64,000 nucleotides of DNA from Gautieria morchelliformis (Eukaryota > Basidiomycota > Agaricomycetes > Gomphales > Gomphaceae). The notes beneath the pieces are model-generated. The model had not been told where the DNA came from, did no database searches, and saw only the letters and a list, made by a program, of their open reading frames with translations. The position numbers and the translations under genes are program-made. The stretch is from the NCBI GenBank assembly GCA_015179125.1, contig WHVA01000557.1, forward strand, positions 1 through 64,000, read 5' to 3'. Positions 1 through 9,703 of the stretch are shown piece after piece; within the stretch, counting starts at the first letter, position 1, and every line of letters starts with the position of its first letter.

Positions 1-139
1 TACGTTACTCTGCTAGATGCTAGCTGTTCCGTTGTACTAGGACACAATTGGCTCACCCGATATAATCGGTCGATTAACTGGGCATTGGGTCAGATACAGT
101 TCCGTACCCCGGATCAACTTCCGCCTATTCTGACGTTGT

Positions 140-1392
140 TGTCATGACGCGTTTATCTCCCATACTTAGATGCTCAGTTTTCCTATTTTTTCACCCCACC
201 TTCGTGTTCGTTCCGATCACCGTTGTTATGTTCGGCAACCAACTCTCGCTGTTCGCGCCAACTACCATAGCCGTGCCGTCAAACGCACTATCAACGTCCT
301 GAGACTGACTCGGCAGTCATTACTGGGCCTACCACCTCCTCTGCTGGACCCTCTTCCGATGGTGTCCGAATAGTTGGGTTGTCATGACCTGTGCATTTCC
401 TGCACCTTGGTATCCCCATTTTCCCTTTCGCCACTCCTCCTCAGTGTTCGCTTGGCTTCGCCCTCCACCTCGACCTCTCCTCCCCTATGTCACCTCTGTT
501 CGCCCTTCCTGGCATTTCACCGAACGGCTATTCGCTGCTCGCATCATTCGCCAGCAGGCACACCATCAAAAACGATCGATAACATTCACCCGGCATGATG
601 ATCCATCATTAACCCCATCGTCTTCTTAAATCCAACCCCATTGGGCGTTCATATGGTCAGAGTATGTTCGCAGGACATCCCCTCCGTAGGCCGTGCGGAA
701 TCAACCCAGTAGACCAAGAGTCCATGCAGGGTAGCATGTACACGGATCCCAAGACATGGTTTTGTCCATAAATGCCTTCGCCACCTCTACTCTCCGTCGT
801 TTCATGTTTTCCCTCTTCTTACATTCTATTGTATGTTTATTTCATCTATGTCGTATCCTGACTGCGCACCCCTATCCAACCCTGACTTGTGACGGCCTCT
901 TTCCTATTCGCTGATACCTTACGAGCATTCGATATAAGTAGTTTACATTCGCATGTATATTCCCCAGTTCAATTATCATACGTCGTCCATCTTGTGCAAA
1001 CTTGACCTCGCTGTGATCATCGTCTTGAGCCTCTCCTTGAAGATTTCTATCTTCAACCAGCCAAGGACTTAGGCATCACTGGTGAGTTCTCATACTTCAT
1101 CTTCGTTACCTTAGCCTTCGAACTATTTTCTGTGCTGTTGGCGAAGGGCTCTGAAGGAGCACCTTCGCCAGTGAAGGGACCGTCGAAACTTAGACGGCCC
1201 TTCCGCGATATCTTGTACGTTACGTCGTCAACGACTGTAGGTAGGGCGAGCCCCGTTCGGGCAACCCTCTTGTTTCATGAACATTCATTGGTTCACCTAT
1301 TCGCCGAACGGCATACTTATTCGCACAAGTTGTTCGGGCATTCGCTGTGTTCACTAATACACGATATTAACACCTAAAAACCAATCTTGACA
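140..1392 (+). mobile_element. X1: complete X element, long form
   Basis: Begins TGTCATGACG and ends CAATCTTGACA, flanked by the 5-bp direct repeat GTTGT at 135-139 and 1393-1397, so it is a complete insertion into gypsy G. The TG...CA ends and 5-bp duplication fit a solo LTR or LTR-like non-autonomous element; no internal retroelement domain is seen. A second TGTCATGAC start lies at about 380, so the 5' terminal module is duplicated. A strong hairpin lies at 1140-1169 (GGCGAAGG/CCTTCGCC arms). A short open frame of about 81 codons (1132-1377) recurs in other copies. Confidence 0.85.
1140..1169. repeat. Conserved hairpin of the X family
   Basis: Arms GGCGAAGG and CCTTCGCC with an inner GCTC/GAGC pair and a five-base loop. 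The same structure recurs in most X copies, for example near 3367, 33150, 37680, 54450, 55920, 63270 and 63600, sometimes with loop or arm substitutions. X3 near 11590 lacks it through a roughly 30-bp deletion between short direct repeats. Confidence 0.7.
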
Positions 1393-1610
1393 GTTGTCTG
1401 TGAAGATGGCCCAGGCCTCTTCTGCAACTCCGCTCGTGGATTCAGTTCTGCACTCCGGTCCCACTTTAGCACCTCCGCCCCTCAAAGCTCCTCCAATTGC
1501 GCTCGTTTCCACCACCGCTTTCCGCGTATTGCAACGGCAAGAGGATACGACTGTTTTCCAGCTTCACATTTCCGATTCGGCTTCAGTCAAGGCTCGTTCT
1601 ACCTCGACTT

Positions 1611-2016
1611 TGATGCGAGCAACGAATGGTCGTTCTGCGAAATGCGAGGAAGGGTGAACAGAGGTGACATAGAGGAGGAGAGGTCGAGGTGGAGGGCAAA
1701 GCCGAGCGAACACTGGGGAGGAGTAGCGAAAGGGGAAATGGGGATAACAAGGTGCAGGAAATACACAGGTCATGACAATCCAATTACCAGAACACCATCA
1801 GAAGAGGGTCAAGCAGAGGAGGTGGTAGACCCAGCAATGACTGCCAAGTCAGTCCAAAGACGTCGATCCTGCGTTTGATGGTGTGGCTATGGTAATTGGT
1901 GCGAACAGCGAGAATCGGTTGCCAAATACAACAATGGCGATCGGAACGAACACGGAAATGGGGTGAGAAATGGCAGGACAGAGCACCTGAGTATGAGAAA
2001 TAAACGCGTCATGACA
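1611..2016 (-). mobile_element. X2, 5' half (inverted orientation)
   Basis: Reverse-strand X sequence whose outer end CGCGTCATGACA stops at 2016, followed by AAGGC (2017-2021). The reverse complement of that pentamer, GCCTT, also follows the other half of X2 at 3640-3644. The two halves are therefore one X insertion in the integrase whose 5' half was later inverted together with neighbouring gypsy sequence. It contains both TGTCATGAC-type module starts. About 300 bp of the middle of X2 are missing. Confidence 0.8.
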
Positions 2017-3071
2017 AAGGCGCATTGTTGTAAGCAAATTCCACGAGCGGAAGGAGGTCAGACCAATTGCTGTGTTGGTAGTTGCAATAGATGCAGAGAT
2101 ACTGCTCAAGGGTCTGATTAGTACATTCCGTTTGTCCGTCACCTTCGGGATGATAACTGGAAGTGAAGTGGAGTTTCATGTCAAGAGCCTTGCCGAGTGT
2201 GCAGAAAAAGGAGGACACGAATTCTGATCCACGGTCGGAAGTGACATGGGAAGGGATTCCGTGCTTGGAAAAGACATGGAGCACGAAGAGTTGTGCGAGT
2301 TGGGCGGAAGTGATGGTGTCGTAGGTCGGAATAAAGATGGACTGCTTTCTGAGGCAGTCAATGATAACTAGAATGGTATCATAGCCAGATGACTTAGGAA
2401 GTTTCTCAATGAAATCCATGGATATCGAATTCCACGGTTGTTCCGGGATCGGAAGTTGCTTTAGGAGGCCGTAGGGTTTGTGACGTTGGGGCTTGGCTCG
2501 CATACAGGTGGTGCATGACTTGCAATAGTCTTGGACCATTGTGCGGAGAAGAGGCCAAGTGTAGGTACATTGGATTATGTCGAGGGTATTGTTTTGGCCT
2601 TGGTGTCCTGAGAGCGGATGATCATGGCTTTGCTGGAGCACGCGAAGGCGTAGATTGTTGGTGTCCGGAACGTAGATCCGGGACTTGTACCGGAGAAATC
2701 CGTCGGAATCGAGGGACCATCCAGGACTGGTTGGGTCATCGAGGTGGGTTGCGGAGGTGGGGTCGGAACGAAGTGCGGAACGGATGTCGGAATGGAGAGA
2801 CTCGGTGTCCATAATGATTGAGGCGCATAGTAGCGGAAACTGCAATGCTGTGGCACGCAGGGATGATGCCAGTTGCTCAGTGGAGAATACTGGGCGGAAA
2901 TTGTGCGGATTAACGCTGGCATAGTCGCTACTTCCCTCTTTTGGGTAGACATCCCAACGTCTAGTGAGCGCGTCGGGTTTTGCTCCAAGCTTTCCGGGGC
3001 GGAAGCGGATCACCATGTTGAACTGTGAGAGATATCAGACCAGCAGACTTGACGGCGAGTCAGAATCTTAG
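2017..3071 (-). pseudogene. Gypsy G RNase H end and integrase core, inverted block
   Basis: Read on the minus strand from about 3071: end of RNase H (LTRRQ, then a one-base frameshift), the connector RPGKLGAKPDALTRRWDVYP, an integrase zinc region (H..H near GHQGQNN, C..C at CKSCTTC), and the catalytic core with D in MDFIEKLP, D in TSDRGSEF and the E of YHPEGDGQTE. The frame reaches AYNNAP at 2017, exactly where the plus-strand fragment at 3640 continues with SATTGISPF. Orientation is opposite to the rest of element G, so the block is inverted. Not functional here. Confidence 0.85.
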
Positions 3072-3639
3072 CTATGTTGTATCATGACTGCACACCCCTA
3101 TCCAACCCTGACTCGTGACGGCCTCTTTCCTATTCGCTGATACCTTATGAGCATTCGATATAAGTAGTTTACATTCGCATGTATATTCCCCAGTTCAATT
3201 ATCATACGTCGTTCATCTTGTGCAAATTTGACCTCGCTGTGGTCATCGTCTTAAGCCTCCTCTTGGAGATTTCCATCTTCGACTAGCAGAGGACTTAGGC
3301 ATCACTGGTGAGTTCTCATACTTCATCTTTGTTACCTTAGCCTTCGAACCATTTTCTGTGCTGTTGGCGAAGGGCTCCGAAGGAGCACCTTCGCCGGTGA
3401 AGGGATTGTCGAGACTTAGACATCCCTTCCGTGAGACCTTGCACGTTACATCGTCAAGTGCCACAGGCTATTTCGCTACGACTGTAGATAGGGTGAGCCC
3501 CGTTCGGGCAACCCTCTTACCTTGTGAACATTCATTGGTTCATCTATTCGCCGAACGGCATACTTATTCGCACAAGTTATTCGGGCATTCGCTGTGTTCA
3601 CTAATACATGATATTAACGCCTAAAAACCAATCTTGACA
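3072..3639 (+). mobile_element. X2, 3' half
   Basis: X sequence from its middle to the terminus AATCTTGACA, followed by GCCTT, which pairs with the AAGGC at 2017. It keeps the hairpin and the short terminal open frame (3358-3624, 88 codons). The left boundary at about 3072 joins directly to inverted RNase H sequence rather than to the rest of X. Confidence 0.8.
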
Positions 3640-4354
3640 GCCTTCCGCCACCACCGGAATTTCACCTTTCTACGCCAACAAGGGCTACCACCCGAATCTC
3701 ACCATCCACCCTGAACGTGACCTCACCTCTGCAAGAGCCTGAGATTTCATTGTGGAACTCGTCAACCTTCACCAGCACCTCCGAGAGAATATCTCCACTG
3801 CCCAAAAGAGATATCAAACTTCCGCTGATCGGAAACGCCTTCCGCAACCGGCATTCGAGATAGGTGACAAAGTCTTTGTTAAAGCTGAAAACTTCCGCAC
3901 CACTCGTCCCTCGAAGAAGCTCTCTGAAAAATACCTTGGCCCTTACAAGATCATTGCTAAGGCTGGCAGTCGTTCTTTCACCCTCAGACTTCCTGACAAT
4001 ATGCGCACAGTACACCCGGTATTCCACGTCTCCATGCTTGAGCCCGCAGTTCTGAATACAATTCCGAATCGAGAACAACCTCCGCCTCCGCCAGTGATCA
4101 TTGATGGAGAGCCAGAATATGAGATCTCGGAAATTCTCAACTCCAAGCTCGACAGACGATACCGCTGCCAACTCCAGTACCTGGTCAAGTGGGCAGGCTA
4201 TGAAAACACCGACGAAGAGACGTCCTGGATTTCCGCCAGGGAACTAGATCACGCCTCTGACCTCGTCTCTGATTTTCACAAGACATATCCTGATAAGCCT
4301 GGTCCCATTTCCGCGCCCTCGTCATTTCCACCCCCATTTCTGATACCCCATTGA
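3640..4354 (+). pseudogene. Gypsy G integrase C-terminus with chromodomain
   Basis: The C-terminal end of Pol. It starts in frame with the upstream integrase half once X2 is ignored (SATTGISPFYANKGYHP), passes a GDKVFVKAENFRT/GPYKI SH3-like region, and then a chromodomain with the aromatic positions in YEISEI, YLVKWAGY and the SWI helix. Known chromoviral chromodomains bind methylated histones and bias integration to heterochromatin. A TGA interrupts the frame just after SARA near 3740. The stop is at 4354; a gene on the opposite strand ends 96 bp further on. Confidence 0.85.
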
Positions 4355-4450
4355 TCCTTACAGTTCTCAAGTCATTTGTCAAAATCCGATTAATTTTCCA
4401 TTACACTATTTTCCGACACTTCAAGAAATTATTTACAAGTCATTCAACCT

Positions 4451-5711
4451 CTACTCCTCCCTCATTGTTTCCCCCTTGCACTCGTTCTCCGCTTCCGGCC
4501 CTTCTTCCGCATGTCCTACCTTAACGTTCACCAACTCGGTTGCCACCCTGTTTTCCACCCTTTCACTTGGACCCACTTCCGCCCCATTTCCCTGCTCCCG
4601 CGCTTGCGACTCCATTCGTTCCCGGACCCAATCATTCCGCCATCGGAATTCCCGGTTCACCTGCTCCAAGACCGTCGACATGATGGTCATCTGGTTCTGG
4701 AAGGACAGCACTTGATGCTGCTGAACTTCTGCCATCTCCTCCATGAGGTTCCGAATTCCACGTTGGGTTTTCTGCATGCCCCTCAACGACCTGGCGATGT
4801 CGAGCAGGGGCGAAGCCACGGTAAAGCGGTTCAGTACCACAGCCTCCGATGTTCCAGTCACCGGAAACCCTTCCATGGACTTTCCTCCGCACGGTCCCGG
4901 CTTTGACTTAGGGGTTTCAGGCCCCTCAGTCTCGACCTTGCGCCTTTTCCGCTCCACCCTCACGGCACACCCGTCCACGACGCAGTGCCTTTTCTTGTCC
5001 CAGCACCGGTCACAGGCTGTTTCCTGTGGATTTTCGGACCACACACAGTCCAAGCCTTTGACCTCGCACGTGTCGCATGGAGCCTTCTCCCCCTCACTGT
5101 CCCTTGTCTTCCATTTCCTCGTCAGGGGATTATCCTGTCCCAGTTCCCACAACTCCAGCATCTGCACCATTTTATTCTTCCTTGCCTGTTGAAACTCGTC
5201 TGCCCTCCATTTTCGTTCTGCAACCATGTTGAGCACAGGGGCGACTTCCTTCTGTTTCCCCTTGCCCTCTGGAGACAGCGTGCTTTCCACCGGGCTTTCC
5301 GATTCCGAGTCATCCTCGGATTCAACGCTCCTCTGGCAGGTTTTTTCCGTCAGCCTCGGAACTCCTCATACAATGTTTCCGACTCACCCGTTGTTTCCCC
5401 ACCTTTTCCGTTGCGGCCTTGTCCTCCGCAGCTTTTTTGGCCGCGTCCCGTTTCCGCTGTTCCTCGTGGAGGCGTGACTCCTCCTCGCGGCGTTTACGGT
5501 TTTTCTCCTCCTTCTCCTTCCGCTCCTGGTCCCGACGCTCCTGTTCTTTGCATTCCTTCTCCCTGCGCTCCTCCTCCAGTCGTTCCTTCTCCTTCCGCAC
5601 GGCTTCCTCAGCCTCGCATTTTTCCGTCAACTCCTTTTGCGCGAGGATGTCAGCAAAATGCTGCTTCATCTCAGCACTGGTCATTTTGGAGAAGTTGACT
5701 TGGGAGCTCAT
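4451..5711 (-). CDS. Antisense accessory protein of gypsy G: coiled coil plus Zn2Cys6-like cluster
   Basis: Two exons, 5388-5711 and 4451-5332, joined across a 55-nt GT-AG intron (5333-5387), give about 401 aa with no internal stop. The start ATG is at 5711. Residues about 30-105 are almost entirely E/K/R and should form a long coiled coil. Residues about 194-225 hold C-X2-C-X6-C-X10-C-X2-C-X6-C, the spacing of fungal binuclear zinc clusters, followed by a basic VERKRRK patch. A further amphipathic helix region follows. The classical R/K-rich loop of Gal4-type proteins is not obvious. It lies between the chromodomain stop and the 3' LTR, opposite to pol. DNA binding is an inference; a structural or nucleocapsid-like role is possible. 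Confidence 0.75.
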
Positions 5712-5833
5712 GGTAGATTGAAACGAAGACGCGTTCTTGTTTCCCGCCTATCTTTCAAACTCTGACGTGTTTGTTCACAGGTCATGTGATCCGACTTGTG
5801 GTCTCGTGGGGCTTGACCTTAGAAGGGAGATAC
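5712..5833. other. Spacer with polypurine tract before the G 3' LTR
   Basis: Between the antisense start codon and the LTR. It ends in the purine-rich AGAAGGGAGA immediately before TGTTACG, the expected position of the plus-strand primer. The promoter of the antisense gene would have to lie here or in the LTR. Confidence 0.6.
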
Positions 5834-6478
5834 TGTTACGACCATGCATTTCCGATTTCCGACCTTCAGTTCCGCAACCTTTCCACCCCTCCGATAATTC
5901 CGACATTCCGCCCCTTGTTCTACTCCCTTGTTCTTTCGACTCTATTACTCGGACCCACCGGACCCGCTTCATCGTTCATCAAGACCATATGTCCGGCCCT
6001 CCTTGTGTTTCGTTGTCCCATATGTTTCCCGACCCCTTGTTCTTTGCCATTGTTTTACCTTACCCTGAACCCCCCTTGTAGTCCCATTGTTCCCAATTAG
6101 TTAGTTCCCACGTATTGTCTACATGACTTCTGCTCCCCCTGGAATTTGCTTAGTATCATCTCATTACATGTTGTCTCAGCTCTTTGTATAAAAGCCTGTC
6201 ATGTATGTCTGTTATTCTGCAATCAGATAATCACCTTTGATACTTGATTTCCTTCGCTCCATCTCCTGTTCTTAGCACAGCGAGTCTAGCAAGACCTCCG
6301 TCTCTCCACCTTCCGCTTCAGTTCCAGCTCAAGTTCCGACCAACCTTTAGTTCAGTACTTTCCGGCTTCCGACTCATTTCCGAAATACTTAGGACGATAG
6401 TTCATTGGGGGCACAACCTATAAGTTGAAGCCGCTGTCCTTTCCAGTTCCGACTTAGCGGAAATCTCGATACGTAACA
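5834..6478 (+). repeat. 3' LTR of gypsy G
   Basis: Starts TGTTACGACC and ends GATACGTAACA, with a short terminal inverted repeat TGTTACG/CGTAACA. A second copy with its own target duplication lies at 59902-60593, and a 3' scrap at 50424-50481, which confirms the boundaries. It contains a TATA-like TATAAAAGCC near 6187. The neighbouring sequence at 6479 belongs to a Y LTR. Confidence 0.9.
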
Positions 6479-7190
6479 CCTACCAATCAGAGCTTGATTT
6501 GTCAGGAATGACTCACTGAAAAGGGTCATGTGCCATAGCACAGCTTGGCTGAGTCATGTACTCCTGACTCACCAAGGTGTGCCTGGATTGGTTGAGTCAT
6601 TGAGGCTGTATCTCCAGATAACCATGTATTTGGCACTCAGAAGCTGAGTAAGCAGTTCTGAGCCAATTAGGGCTCTGTAGCCATAATTACTAAGAGCACT
6701 GCTTAGCACAGCTGAGCATGGCCAGGTACAGCCTAGTTGTCATGACTGACCATGATCCCCATTGTTTGGTGAAGCCAAACAGGCTGCACAGTTGCTATGG
6801 CTGCATATAGCAACTGTTTGGGACTCAGCTGGAAATACTGAGAGAGCCATCCTGCGTGCTTGGGTGACCATAAGTCCGAAAATGCGGCCACCGCCGAGGT
6901 GCCCGGCGGAGTTTGAAATAGAGCGCCCGGAACAGAGTTGTGGGTGCTAGAGGATCCACAACTCTGTAATGACAGAAAAAAGGTAGTTTGAGCCATGGAG
7001 ACTTTGGAAAAATAAGGAAAAATATAAGATAACTAGAGGAATGTTTGAAAAGCCTTTCCCCAGTTATATTAACAGCATACAGATACTGTTAATTCTTCAA
7101 ATATGTTTTTACATGTTGTCAAGACAAAAAGAAAAGACTAGGGCTGGTTGAGCAGCCTTCCTTGGCTGGTTGAACAGCCATTCCCCTACA
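6479..7190 (-). repeat. Y-family LTR (partial), reverse orientation
   Basis: The reverse strand begins TGTAGGGGAATGG at 7190, matching TGTATGGGAACTGC at 58262, with a shared GCTGTTCAACCAGC motif. It carries at least four TGACTCA/TGAGTCA heptamers (about 6509-6600), fewer than the other Y copies. It is cut at the left by the end of the gypsy G LTR. On the right it interrupts the RT of gypsy W. Confidence 0.7.
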
Positions 7191-7783
7191 GGGTGCCTTT
7201 TCGGGTAATCCGGGTTAGGGGGACCATGATATCAGAATAGTTATAGATAAAGCGGTGGTAAAAATTGGCGAAGCCAAGGAAGGACTGTATGTCTTTTACC
7301 TTCTGGGGGTTCGGGCCAATCACGGATTGTTTTGACTTTGTCTTCAGACATGGTAAAGCCATTGGTCGACAGCATATAACCTAAGAATTCCACGGAATCT
7401 CGGTGCCATTCGCATTTATCGGGTTTAGCATAGAGACTGTGTTTCCAAAGACGCTGCAATACTTCACGGATGTGTTCCCTGTGTTTGACCGGGTCGTCGG
7501 AGTAGATGAGTATGTCGTCAAGGTACATGATGACACATACATCAAGCATATCTCCAAAGACATCATTCATAAAACATTGAAAAACCGCAGGACCATTGGT
7601 CAAGCCGAAAGGCATGACTAGCCATTTGAATGAGCTGTACCGGGTCCGGAATGCTGTTTTCCACTCGTCGCCTTCGGCGACTCGGACAAGGTGGAATGCA
7701 TGCCAAAGGTTGATTTTGGTATAAATCCGAGCCTTTCGGGGTGCATCCAACAAGTCGGTAATCAATGGGAGTGGATAGCAGTC
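7191..7783 (-). pseudogene. Gypsy W reverse transcriptase fragment (3' part)
   Basis: Minus-strand RT from YPLPLITDLLDAP through FGLTNGPAVF and the catalytic YLDD ([11 protein letters not shown]) to the thumb region, with a frameshift near 7310. The first codons continue exactly from the W sequence at 42488: removing Z and one CAGTC copy restores LNKIMKMDCYPLPL in frame. It is cut at 7190 by the Y LTR, so RNase H and integrase of W are absent. Confidence 0.85.
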
Positions 7784-8333
7784 TGTTACGATATGATCCT
7801 TTGTAAGGTTGACCGAGCTCGGGGGCGAAACCCAAGGTAAGGTCCGAGGTTACAGAGCGAGGTTCTGATAGGGAGGTCGGAGAGGGCCTTGGCTTCAGCT
7901 TATGGGCTGCGCTGACCCTATGCATGAGTCCCAATTTTGGAGGTAAACGAATAAGAGGCGAGGTTTGGCTCAAGAGGCGAAGGCTTAGAAACTACTAAGG
8001 ATCAAGAGGTACGATAGTTGATTTTCAGACTGAGGAGTAGAAATGCATACAGGGGGTTTATATACGAGCGAGGGTAAGGGTCAGGGGCGAGCATATTTGG
8101 GGGAAGGTCAGGGTGAGGTCAGGGCGAAGTAATATATGAATGATGCGTGATGGAATGGGATCAGTAACTAAGGGGATTCGGGCATAGGATCAAGGTCGGA
8201 TATGAGCTCAAGCTCGGGCTCGGGCGCGGGCGCAGGATTAGAATCACAAGTACTTGGGCATGAGTATCACAAGGCTTGGGCTTGGAAAAAGGGTTGTACC
8301 GGTAAGTAACCGGCCAAAGGCTGGGTCCTTACA
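7784..8333 (-). repeat. 3' LTR of gypsy Z
   Basis: On the minus strand it runs TGTAAGGACCC...GTAACA. A purine-rich stretch (reverse complement of the C-rich run at 8335-8343) abuts it, as expected of a polypurine tract. It is about 550 bp and very similar to the 5' LTR at 41934-42482, differing at scattered, mostly transition, positions. Confidence 0.9.
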
Positions 8334-8504
8334 GTATCCCCCCCTTATGGCTGAGACCCTTGAGGCCGTAATATGAACAAGGTTTGCCTATCCTCAATCT
8401 AGATCCCGGCCCGATGTTAAGTTGCCGGAAAGGCGAAGCTTAAATCGTAGCCGAGGTTAGATAAAAGGCTGGGTAGGAGGCAGCAAAACCAAGTGCCACC
8501 GAGT

Positions 8505-9603
8505 ATGGTGCGTCCTCAAGCCCTATTCAACTCTGCAGTCAACGTGAACAGTGCCGACAACATTTTTGACCAAATGCTACTGTCCCAGGAGGACAGTTCC
8601 TCGGGCGAGGTTATGCCCGAGGTTCGACCCGAGGTGGTCCCGAGGCCCATCGAGGAGGATGGTGCCATAGACATGCGGAAACCGTGGCAGGAGGGGCTGA
8701 AAGGCAAAAAGGTGAGTGCTGAGTGTGGTCTTGTAAGGACGTCGCTGACTTGACTAGTATAAACGCATGCTGTTCTCGTACCACCCCACCGACTTGTCCC
8801 TATACGGGTACAAGCTCGCCAACCGAGGACCTCGCGAGTGGCAACTCGTGACCAAGGCCAAGGCGAGGTGCACGCGCTGCGAAGAGTGCGACTACACCTG
8901 TTTGCGCACCATGAGCCTCGACTATGGGCTCGCCGACCTCGGGGCCTGTGTTTGGTGCAGGACATGGTCGCTGGGCTGCAGTATAGCCCACGGCCGCCAC
9001 AGTAAATCGAACAAGGGGAGGGGTCATGCGAGCGAGGGCAAGAAACGGGCGTGGAGCAAGGACAGCGAGGATGGACCGAGGCCGAGGAAGGAGGCCAAGG
9101 TTCGGGACGAGGTGGGGGATGGAGACTCAAGTGACTGGGTCGAGCAGAACTTGGAGGCGAGGGTGGAGCGGATGGAAGCGAGGCAGAGCGAGGGGAGAGA
9201 GGTTGGGGAAGTGAGGCAGAGTGAGGGGGAGGTAGCCCAGGTGGAGAAACGTCGGAAGGCGAAGAAGGACAAGAAGACGAAAAGGTCGGAGCGAAGTGTG
9301 GAGATGAGGGAACTGATAGCGGCGGTGAGGGAGGTGGGAAAGAAGGTTGGCGAGGTTGGAGAGAAGGTGTGCAAGTTGTTGGGGGAGTTTAGGGCTGCGA
9401 ATGACAGGATGAACAGGGTGGATGTAGAGTTTATGAGGATAAGGAGGAGGCGAAATTATTTGAAGCGGATGCAGGCGGCGAGAGATTTGGCAAATTATGG
9501 GGGACATGGGTGTCTAGTGGAGCGAAGTAGTAGTAGGAATGAGGAGGAGTCAGGTGAGGATAGCGAGGGTAGTGAGGTGGAGGACATGAGGATGTTGGAA
9601 TAA
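8505..9603 (+). CDS. Antisense accessory protein of gypsy Z: Zn2Cys6-like cluster plus coiled coil
   Basis: Two exons, 8505-8711 and 8758-9603, across a 46-nt GT-AG intron (8712-8757), give about 350 aa. The start is the ATG at 8505. Residues about 107-143 contain C-X2-C-X6-C-X15-C-X2-C-X6-C, followed by a basic stretch and KKAKKDKKTKR near residue 240. From about residue 150 on, heptad-like E/V/K repeats suggest coiled coil (EVGKKVGEVGEKV). Its stop lies 100 bp from the Z pol stop at 9704, in the same place and orientation as the antisense gene of gypsy G, although overall sequence similarity looks low. The function is unknown. Confidence 0.75.
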
Positions 9604-9703
9604 ACTAAATAATGGAATAATGGAATTTCCTTGGTGTTTTCCTTTCTTTGTTGTTTTGTTGTTATCTAACTACTGGGGGTCATGGGGTTAAACAAGGAAA
9701 TGA

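Larger units (their letters stand above)
1..1610 (+). pseudogene. Gypsy G protease and protease-RT linker, split by X1
   Basis: Positions 1-139 encode the end of a retropepsin domain, including the LGHNWLTRYN signature that also occurs in gypsy W and Z of this window. The frame resumes at 1393 after the X1 insertion and runs to about 1610, with a VFQLHISDS stretch matching the VFQLNLALPE stretch upstream of the RT in element Z. At 1610 the gypsy sequence stops abruptly at an X sequence in the opposite orientation; RT is missing. The role would have been Gag-Pol processing in the virus-like particle. This is a broken copy. Confidence 0.75.
1..6478 (+). mobile_element. Gypsy element G, partial and rearranged (working name)
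   Basis: A chromodomain-type Ty3/gypsy retrotransposon that enters from the left edge at its protease and ends with its 3' LTR at 6478. Pieces in order: protease fragment, X1 insertion, protease-RT linker, an inverted RNase H-integrase block, half of X2, integrase C-terminus with chromodomain, an antisense accessory gene, polypurine stretch and LTR. Most of the reverse transcriptase is missing. The 5' LTR lies outside the window. It cannot be autonomous now. Confidence 0.85.

Noticed and set aside
140-1392. X elements as DNA-transposon MITEs
   Set aside because: The inverted ends are only about five bases (TGTCA/TGACA), and duplications are 5 bp with TG...CA termini, which fits LTRs better than any TIR superfamily I can name.
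4451-5711. Host transcription factor gene next to a transposon
   Set aside because: The same arrangement, strand and distance from the chromodomain stop occur in a second element (8505-9603), so the gene belongs to the elements.
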